NCBI GenBank assembly: GCA_902793285.1
Contig: CADBCV010000005.1
Coordinates: 1 to 64,000, forward strand
Direction: 5' to 3'
Origin: Oscillospiraceae bacterium
Lineage (GTDB): Bacteria; Bacillota; Clostridia; Oscillospirales; Oscillospiraceae
DNA length: 64,000 nt
Shown here: positions 58,974 to 64,000 of the stretch, piece after piece
How the letters are laid out: the number at the start of each line of letters is the position of its first letter
How positions within the stretch are numbered: the first letter of the stretch is position 1
Made by a program: the position numbers and the translations under genes
Notes under the pieces: generated by a model
The model's input: the letters and a program-made list of their open reading frames with translations, nothing else
Database searches by the model: none
What the model was told of the DNA's origin: nothing

Positions 58974-59507
58974 TCACTTCGCCTCCTTTCCTTTGACAAA
59001 GAGCTCCTCGAGATGCTGGAAGATCTGCTCCAGCTCGAAGATGATCATGCCGATGCCGGCGACGGGGATGGGCAGATACTGCCAGAACTTGCTCAGCGGC
59101 AGGGAGGCATATTTGCCGCGCAGACTCAGCGGGGAGTTGCAGAACTTGATGCCGTATTTCACAAGGTAGATGCCGAGGATCAAAACGGCGATGTCCGCCA
59201 GGATGTCGGACACGACCAGCACCTTTTTGGGCAGGTAGGTGTCGAAGGCGGTCATGCGGATGTGGGCCCTTCTGCGGATGGCGAGCGTCGCGGACAATAC
59301 CGCCATGTACACCATCAGCGTCAGCACGATCTCCTCACTCCAGTGGGGATCGGTGATGAAGGGGATGTAGCGTCCGGCCACGGCCCAGGAGGTGATGAGG
59401 ATGTCCCCGATGAGCAGCAGCTTGCAGATGAACAGAAGGATCTTATAGGTCCAGTCGTATACCGGCTTGATTTTCTCAAGGGTCCGGAAGAATGCAGGCA
59501 TTGACAA
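58974..59507 (-). CDS. dctQ: TRAP transporter small permease, DctQ type
   Basis: A 177-residue protein with four helices. The DctQ block DPHWSEEIVLTLMVYMAVLSATLAIRRRAHIRM is distinctive (W-S-E-E near TM2, R-R near TM3). It pairs with the large permease. Confidence 0.93.
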   Translation of the reverse strand: MSMPAFFRTLEKIKPVYDWTYKILLFICKLLLIGDILITSWAVAGRYIPFITDPHWSEEIVLTLMVYMAVLSATLAIRRRAHIRMTAFDTYLPKKVLVVSDILADIAVLILGIYLVKYGIKFCNSPLSLRGKYASLPLSKFWQYLPIPVAGIGMIIFELEQIFQHLEELFVKGKEAK

Positions 59508-59535
59508 GCCCCTTTCTTAACGAAAAATTAGCGGT

Positions 59536-59572
59536 AAAAAAACCGGGGCGCAGGGGACATCCCCTGCGCCCC
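59536..59572 (-). terminator. Internal terminator between dctP and dctQ
   Basis: On the minus strand a 13-bp-class GC stem (59572-59545) with a 2-nt loop is followed by GGTTTTTTT. It is expected to reduce expression of the permeases relative to DctP. Confidence 0.85.
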
Positions 59573-59607
59573 TCAGGCTTTTAGATGCTTATAAGGCGGC
59601 GAGGCGA

Positions 59608-60606
59608 TCAGCCGGCCATGTCGACGAGCTGCTGGTAGAGGTCAGCGAGCTTGGCGGTGTTGGCCTGGATGGTGGGCTGGCAGGCCTCGACCCAGGGGGT
59701 CTTGTCTTCCACGGGAATTACGGTCGCGCCGTCCTTCTCCAGGAGGGCAAAGGTCTCGGCCTCGATCTCGGAGACCTTCTCGCGGCAGACGGAGGAAGCG
59801 TACTGGGCAGCCTCCATGATCCAGCCCTGCTGCTCTTCATTGAGCTTGGCCCAGGCAGCGTCGGTGATGACGATCTGCAGCGCGCCGAGGGTGTGGCCGT
59901 CGAGGAGCAGGTAGGGGGCGACTTCCTGGAAGGCGTTGGAGCGGTAGTTTGCGGTGGGCTGCTCAGCGCCGTCAACAACGCCGGTGTTCAGGGCGCTGTA
60001 GAGCTCGGTGAAGGGGACGCTCGTGGCGGAGGCGCCGAGGTCGGAGACCATGCCGGTCATGACAGGGTCGGAGGAGACACGGATCTTGAGACCCTTCAGG
60101 TCGTCAAGGCCCTTGACCTCGTTCTTGAAGAAGAAGTGCCGGAAGCCCTCTTCGCCGTAGCAGAGGCCGCGCAGGGGCAGGCCGATCTCTTGGGGCTCGA
60201 GCAGGAACTCCTGGGCGAGCTCGCTGTCGGCGAACTTCCAGAAGTGATCCTCATTCACGAAGGTGTAGGGGATGGACAGAAGGCTTGCCTTGTCGCAGCC
60301 GTACTGGGTCAGCGCGAAAGCGGAGATACGGCTGATGTCGGTGATGTTGCCGCCGCCGAGCAGGTTGTCAAGGATCTGGTCCTCGGAACCCAGAACGCCG
60401 CTGGCCTGGATGTCGATGATGATCTGACCGCCGGAGAGCTCTTCAGCCTTCTCCTTGAAGGCCTTGGCCATAGCGCCGACGATGGTGCCCTCGAGGGGGT
60501 TGACTTCCGCATAGGTGAGCGTGATGGGCTCGTCCGCGGACGCAGAGACTGCGCACAGTGCGAAGATCATGCAAAGTGCCATGGTGAGTGCCAGGATTTT
60601 CTTCAT
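59608..60606 (-). CDS. dctP: TRAP transporter substrate-binding protein, DctP type
   Basis: A 332-residue secreted protein. The signal peptide is ILALTMALCMIFALCAVSASA. The mature part has AKAFKEKAEELSGGQIIIDI, LKGLKIRVSSDPVMTGM (the conserved Arg binds the substrate carboxylate), LNTGVVDGAEQP and LDGHTLGALQIVI. There is no lipobox; it may be retained by the membrane or by the complex. The substrate is not deducible. The ATG at 60606 follows GGAGAAAC. Confidence 0.92.
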   Translation of the reverse strand: MKKILALTMALCMIFALCAVSASADEPITLTYAEVNPLEGTIVGAMAKAFKEKAEELSGGQIIIDIQASGVLGSEDQILDNLLGGGNITDISRISAFALTQYGCDKASLLSIPYTFVNEDHFWKFADSELAQEFLLEPQEIGLPLRGLCYGEEGFRHFFFKNEVKGLDDLKGLKIRVSSDPVMTGMVSDLGASATSVPFTELYSALNTGVVDGAEQPTANYRSNAFQEVAPYLLLDGHTLGALQIVITDAAWAKLNEEQQGWIMEAAQYASSVCREKVSEIEAETFALLEKDGATVIPVEDKTPWVEACQPTIQANTAKLADLYQQLVDMAG

Positions 60607-60701
60607 GTGTTTCTCCTCCATACAATAATTTCGATGCATACGCCCGTGCAGAAATGCCGTCCTTATGCATTTTCCACTACACAAGCGCGATCTTGTATGT
60701 T

Positions 60702-60730
60702 ATTATACCATCGGATTCACAATTTGTCCA
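60702..60730 (-). promoter_or_regulatory. Promoter of the TRAP operon
   Basis: On the minus strand TGGACA (60730-60725) and TATAAT (60707-60702) have a 17-bp spacer. Confidence 0.7.
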
Positions 60731-60818
60731 CAATCAATATGAGCATTTGGGATAGAAAACATGGCGAAAACGGATGCGCCGTCTCTGCCCAACGCAATCG
60801 AACGAGAGGAAAACCTGT

Positions 60819-61349
60819 ATGGAAATGGAAAAACAGCAGCCACCGGTGACCCTTGAAGGCAATATCGACGAGAGGGATTTTCTGCGCTTTGCGGTATACG
60901 ATTCTTTTAAAAGAAAGAAGGCGTGGCGAAACCCGCTGCTCTTCACGCTCATCATGGCGGCCTTCGCGCTCATCTGCTTTGCCGGGCGGAAGACGCATGA
61001 GGAGGCCGTGCTTTTAGGCTCTGTGCTCCTCGGCATCGGGCTTGCGCTGCCCGTGGTGTGGGTCGGCATGTACCTCTCGTCTGTCCGCCGCCAGGCCAGG
61101 GCAAACGGCCTTTCCCGGGAAAAGGCGCAGTATTATGTGACGTTCACGGCGGACGGTATCCACGTTGCCAAAGGGAAGGAGCAGGCGGCGTTTTCCTGGG
61201 GCGACATCTTCCTTGCGCACCGGGGCAAGGGCTGCCTCTATCTCTATGTGAGCGCGGCGCGCGCCTTCCTCCTGCCGGAGTGCGAGAAGTCCGCCGCCGC
61301 CTGGGAGATCCTGACTGCCCATGTGGCAAAGGGAAAGCTCTCGTCATAA
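60819..61349 (+). CDS. YcxB-like membrane protein
   Basis: A 176-residue protein. Two membrane helices (about 40-58 and 66-87) separate a short N-terminal part from the C-terminal YcxB-like domain. In the latter, YYVTFTADGIHVAKGKEQAAFSWGDIF and LYLYVSAARAFLLPECE follow the family pattern. The function is unknown. The ATG at 60819 follows GAGAGGA. Confidence 0.8.
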   Translation: MEMEKQQPPVTLEGNIDERDFLRFAVYDSFKRKKAWRNPLLFTLIMAAFALICFAGRKTHEEAVLLGSVLLGIGLALPVVWVGMYLSSVRRQARANGLSREKAQYYVTFTADGIHVAKGKEQAAFSWGDIFLAHRGKGCLYLYVSAARAFLLPECEKSAAAWEILTAHVAKGKLSS

Positions 61350-61423
61350 TTTACAAAGAAATCTTAAATCATTTGTGAATTTCACCGCATCTGCCAAAAA
61401 GCGTCGATTTAGCGCTTTACCCC

Positions 61424-61452
61424 TTGACAGTGCTGAAGCGTGATGGTAAGAT
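61424..61452 (+). promoter_or_regulatory. Promoter of the lysine-riboswitch transport operon
   Basis: A perfect TTGACA at 61424-61429 and TAAGAT at 61447-61452 have a 17-bp spacer, just upstream of the riboswitch. Confidence 0.75.
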
Positions 61453-61475
61453 GCAGCCAAAGTGAATCGCTGATT

Positions 61476-61634
61476 GATAGAGGCGCGGTGTTCATCAGTA
61501 CCGCCCGGCAAGGCCAGGCAGCCGCCGGAGAGAAAGGGAACATCGCCGAAGAACCGCCGCCTTGCCTGACGCGCCGGTTCTGGGCCGCTCGAGAAGATCG
61601 TGCGGACTGTCACAAGTCTTTGTGGAGCGCTATC
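61476..61634 (+). ncRNA. Lysine riboswitch (L box) aptamer
   Basis: The leader carries the L-box landmarks in order: GATAGAGGCGCGG opening P1, AGTA in the P2 side, GGAGAGAAAGGGAAC and CGCCGAAG of the core, CTGGG before a stem, ACTGTCAC, and the closing GTGGAGCGCTATC. The 5' GATAG (61476-61480) pairs with CTATC (61630-61634). It should bind lysine and control the downstream ABC transporter, which therefore probably carries lysine. Confidence 0.88.
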
Positions 61635-61674
61635 GAAACACCGGAGAGGGTTTTATCCTCACACCCGATTTTTC

Positions 61675-61703
61675 ATGGACCGCTGACAAAGCGGTTCATT
61701 TTT
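61675..61703 (+). terminator. Expression-platform terminator of the lysine riboswitch
   Basis: A 10-bp stem with one G-U pair (61675-61684 with 61690-61699) has a 5-nt loop and is followed by a T-run. It is expected to form when lysine is bound. Confidence 0.85.
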
Positions 61704-61764
61704 AATATCCCTCACCGGCGGGGAGAAACAGCCGGGGAGCCGAAAGGTTCGGAAAGGAAACACC

Positions 61765-62631
61765 ATGAGAAGAATTCTTGCCGTCGCCCTGTGTATGCTG
61801 ATGATGCTGAGTCTCTCCGCCGGCGCCTTTGCCGCGGTGCCGAGCGGCGTGGAGGACGGGGTGCTCACCATCGCCATGGAATGCGCCTACGCCCCCTACA
61901 ACTGGACCCAGTCCGACGACTCCAACGGCGCAGTCCCCATCGCGAATGTCGAAGGCTCCTGGGCAAACGGCTATGACGTCATGATCGCAAAGAAGATCTG
62001 CGAGGCCAACGGCTGGCAGCTTGAGGTCCTCCAGTCCGACTGGGACTCCCTGGTCCCCGGCGTGCAGACCGGCACCTTTGACGCCGTCATCGCGGGCCAG
62101 TCCATGACGGCCGAGCGCGCCGAGCAGGTCGACTTCGCCGGCCCCTACTTCTACGCCACCATCGTCTGCCTCACCACCGCGAACAGCCGCTTTGCCAACG
62201 CCAAGGCCATCTCCGATCTCTCCGGCGGCGCCTGCACCGCGCAGCTCGCCACCATCTGGTACGATAACTGCCTGCCCCAGATCCAGGGCGCGAATATTCT
62301 GCCCGCGGCCGAGACCGCTCCCGCCATGCTGATGGCGCTCATCACCGGCAACGTCGACTTTGTCTGCACCGACATGCCCACCGCGCAGGGCGCCGTAAAC
62401 TCCTACAAGGACCAGCAGGAGCTCGTGATCCTCGACTTCTCCGGCACTGACGGCGACTTTGAGTTCACCGAGGAGGAGCGCGCCGAGAACGTGAACATCG
62501 GCGTCTCCATGATGAAGGGCAACACCGTCCTGCGCGAGGCCATCGACAGCGTGCTCAGCCAGATGACGGTGGAGGACTTCAACAACCTCATGGCCGAGGC
62601 CATCGCCATCGCCCCCACGAGCGAGGATTGA
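61765..62631 (+). CDS. Amino-acid ABC transporter substrate-binding protein (probably lysine)
   Basis: A 288-residue secreted protein. The signal peptide (RRILAVALCMLMMLSLSAGAFA) lacks a lipobox. The mature domain has VLTIAMECAYAPYNWTQ, GYDVMIAKKICEANGWQ, DWDSLVPGVQTGTFDAVIAGQSMTAERAEQVDF (the conserved Arg and Asp hold the amino-acid backbone) and FVCTDMPTAQGAVNSY. The lysine riboswitch ahead of it supports lysine as substrate; this is inference. Confidence 0.92.
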   Translation: MRRILAVALCMLMMLSLSAGAFAAVPSGVEDGVLTIAMECAYAPYNWTQSDDSNGAVPIANVEGSWANGYDVMIAKKICEANGWQLEVLQSDWDSLVPGVQTGTFDAVIAGQSMTAERAEQVDFAGPYFYATIVCLTTANSRFANAKAISDLSGGACTAQLATIWYDNCLPQIQGANILPAAETAPAMLMALITGNVDFVCTDMPTAQGAVNSYKDQQELVILDFSGTDGDFEFTEEERAENVNIGVSMMKGNTVLREAIDSVLSQMTVEDFNNLMAEAIAIAPTSED

Positions 62632-62659
62632 TCGCAAGTCTGAGCGAAGACACAACATC

Positions 62660-62681
62660 GAGCCTCGGGTCACCCCGGGGC
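62660..62681 (+). terminator. Hairpin between substrate-binding protein and permease genes
   Basis: A GC-rich stem with one G-T pair has a short loop and no strong T-run. It could stabilise the upstream mRNA or partly terminate. Confidence 0.4.
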
Positions 62682-62718
62682 TCTGCTGCATCATTATAAA
62701 AATCAAGGAGCAGACCGA

Positions 62719-63669
62719 ATGAACAAGTTTTCGCAGCTCGGTTTGGATATTGTAAAGCTCTGGGGCAAGTACGGGAACTCTTACCTTCTGGGCGTGAAGA
62801 ACACGCTGATCCTCGCACTCGTGGGCACGGCTCTCGGCTGCGTGATCGGCTTTCTGTGCGGGGTTTTGAACACCATCCCCTATACGAAGAGCGACCCGCC
62901 TGTCAAGCGCTTTTTTCTGCGCCTCATCCGCATCCTCATCCGCGTGTATGTGGAGGTCTTCCGCGGCACCCCGATGGTGCTGCAGGCGGTGTTCTTCTAT
63001 TACGGCCTGCCCTATTTCTCCAATAACAGCCTCCGCTTTTCAAGCGTGTGGGCCGCGGCCATCGTGGTCGTGTCCATCAACACCGGCGCCTATATGGCGG
63101 AGTCCGTGCGCGGCGGCATCATCTCCGTTGACCCCGGCCAGACCGAGGGCGCGAAGGCCATCGGCATGACCCATGTGCAGACCATGAGCTACGTGATCCT
63201 GCCCCAGGCCCTGCGCAACATCATGCCCCAGATCGGCAACAACTTCATCATCAACGTGAAGGACACCTCCGTCATGTTCATCATCGGCTTCCCTGATTTC
63301 TTCGCGGCGCACCGGGCGGCGGTGGGCGCAAGCTATCTCTATTTCCCCTCGGCCACGGTGGAGATGGCGGGCTACCTCACCATGACGCTTGCGGCGTCCT
63401 TCCTCCTGCGCTGGGTGGAGCGGAAGATGGACGGCAGCGCAAGCTACGAGCTTGTGCAGGTCGACCCCCTCACCATGACGGCGGGCACCTACAGCTACCC
63501 GGAGCGCGCCACCCCCTTTGACGAGCGCAACCCCGAGGCCGTCAAGAGTATGCAGCGCGAGGCCCTGCGCCGCCAGGTCGAGAGGGAAGAGGCGGAGCGC
63601 CTCGGCAAGCGGGCCGAGACCCGGCGCGACAGCGAGACCATGGCGGACAGAAAGGAGACGGGCAGATGA
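62719..63669 (+). CDS. Amino-acid ABC transporter permease with long C-terminal tail
   Basis: A 316-residue HisM/GlnP-type permease. About five helices lie between residues 20 and 240. VEVFRGTPMVLQAVFFYYGLP and the EAA loop EGAKAIGMTHVQTMSYVILPQA are typical. After the last helix comes an unusual charged cytoplasmic tail of about 75 residues, rich in Arg and Glu (for example REALRRQVEREEAERLGK). The stop overlaps the ATPase start (ATGA). Confidence 0.92.
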   Translation: MNKFSQLGLDIVKLWGKYGNSYLLGVKNTLILALVGTALGCVIGFLCGVLNTIPYTKSDPPVKRFFLRLIRILIRVYVEVFRGTPMVLQAVFFYYGLPYFSNNSLRFSSVWAAAIVVVSINTGAYMAESVRGGIISVDPGQTEGAKAIGMTHVQTMSYVILPQALRNIMPQIGNNFIINVKDTSVMFIIGFPDFFAAHRAAVGASYLYFPSATVEMAGYLTMTLAASFLLRWVERKMDGSASYELVQVDPLTMTAGTYSYPERATPFDERNPEAVKSMQREALRRQVEREEAERLGKRAETRRDSETMADRKETGR

Positions 63670-64000
63670 GCGAGACGATCCTGGAGGTAAAGCACCTCTC
63701 CAAGTCCTTCGGCAGCAATCTCGTCCTGCGGGATATCGACTTCACGGTCGGGAAGGGAGACGTCATCAGCATCATCGGCGCCTCCGGCTCCGGCAAGTCC
63801 ACGCTCCTGCGCTGCATCAATCTCCTTGAGACGCCGAGCTCCGGCGAGATCTTATATCACGGCAAAAACATCCTCGCCCACGGGTCAAACCCCGCGCAGT
63901 ACCGCGCCCATGTGGGGATGGTGTTTCAGTCCTTCAATCTCTTCAACAACATGACGGTGCTCGAAAACTGCATCACAGGCCAGGTGCATGTCTTAAAGCG
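63666..64000 (+). CDS. Amino-acid ABC transporter ATP-binding protein (partial, runs off the right end)
   Basis: The first 111 codons of an ABC ATPase: TILEVKHLSKSFGSNLVL, Walker A IGASGSGKSTLLRCINLLE, and the Q-loop GMVFQSFNLFNNMTVLEN. The rest lies beyond the window. It completes the lysine-type transporter. Confidence 0.93.
   Translation, partial: MSETILEVKHLSKSFGSNLVLRDIDFTVGKGDVISIIGASGSGKSTLLRCINLLETPSSGEILYHGKNILAHGSNPAQYRAHVGMVFQSFNLFNNMTVLENCITGQVHVLK

Overview
The window looks like chromosome of a high-GC, spore-forming member of the Clostridia, most likely an Oscillospiraceae-type gut bacterium. The reasons are Firmicutes-type ribosome binding sites with frequent TTG and GTG starts, many housekeeping promoters of the TTGACA-17-TATAAT type, the sporulation genes cotJA/JB, cotJC and sigK, the XpaC/TelA pair, ribonuclease J, and a lysine riboswitch. 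No rRNA, tRNA, phage, plasmid backbone, transposase gene or CRISPR array was seen. The accessory DNA consists of short palindromic elements of about 85-155 bp.

Layout. 144-2019: small TetR-headed redox cassette (quinol monooxygenase-like, carboxymuconolactone decarboxylase-like, flavodoxin). 2153-6360: small protein, then rbfA-nrnA-truB-ribF and a PepSY membrane protein. 6402-7385: DEDD exonuclease. 7518-9580: murF and a HAD phosphatase. 9713-11148: tandem MgtC paralogs. 11258-12303: spore coat genes, with CotJA and CotJB fused in one frame. 12440-13848: broken chimeric locus joining a carbohydrate-binding-domain gene to an RsgI-like anti-sigma gene. 13925-15427: PreA-like dihydropyrimidine dehydrogenase subunit carrying a PreT-type Fe-S N-terminus. 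15513-18803 (minus): diguanylate cyclase and telA/xpaC.

18935-25898 (minus): a seven-gene operon, phnD-phnC-phnE-phnE followed by a cytoplasmic 5'-nucleotidase, an unrecognised P-loop protein and an AraD-type epimerase. This is the best candidate for an undescribed uptake and salvage pathway. 26060-27651: surE and a hemolysin III homolog, divergent. 27773-30055: a single protein fusing an XRE DNA-binding domain, a cupin and an acyl-CoA synthetase. 30206-38236 (minus): lipoprotein, DUF6056-type membrane protein, YdcF, ABC-F, small protein, a penicillin-binding protein and an FHA-FtsW fusion. 38351-40473: NusG_II protein, Gx transporter, Mrp ATPase and a NifX-like protein with a cysteine-rich tail. 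40748-42406: uninterrupted sigK and a VanY-type carboxypeptidase.

42670-53028 (plus): uvrB-polA-rimI-tsaD-radC and rpe-recR-rnjA. 53159-57049 (minus): metF, a MetH lacking its reactivation module, and that module as a separate gene. 57332-60606 (minus): TRAP transporter operon with a cupin. 60819-64000: YcxB-like protein, then a lysine-riboswitch-controlled amino-acid ABC transporter whose ATPase gene runs off the right end.

All functions are assigned by reading motifs and domain order. No database search was run.
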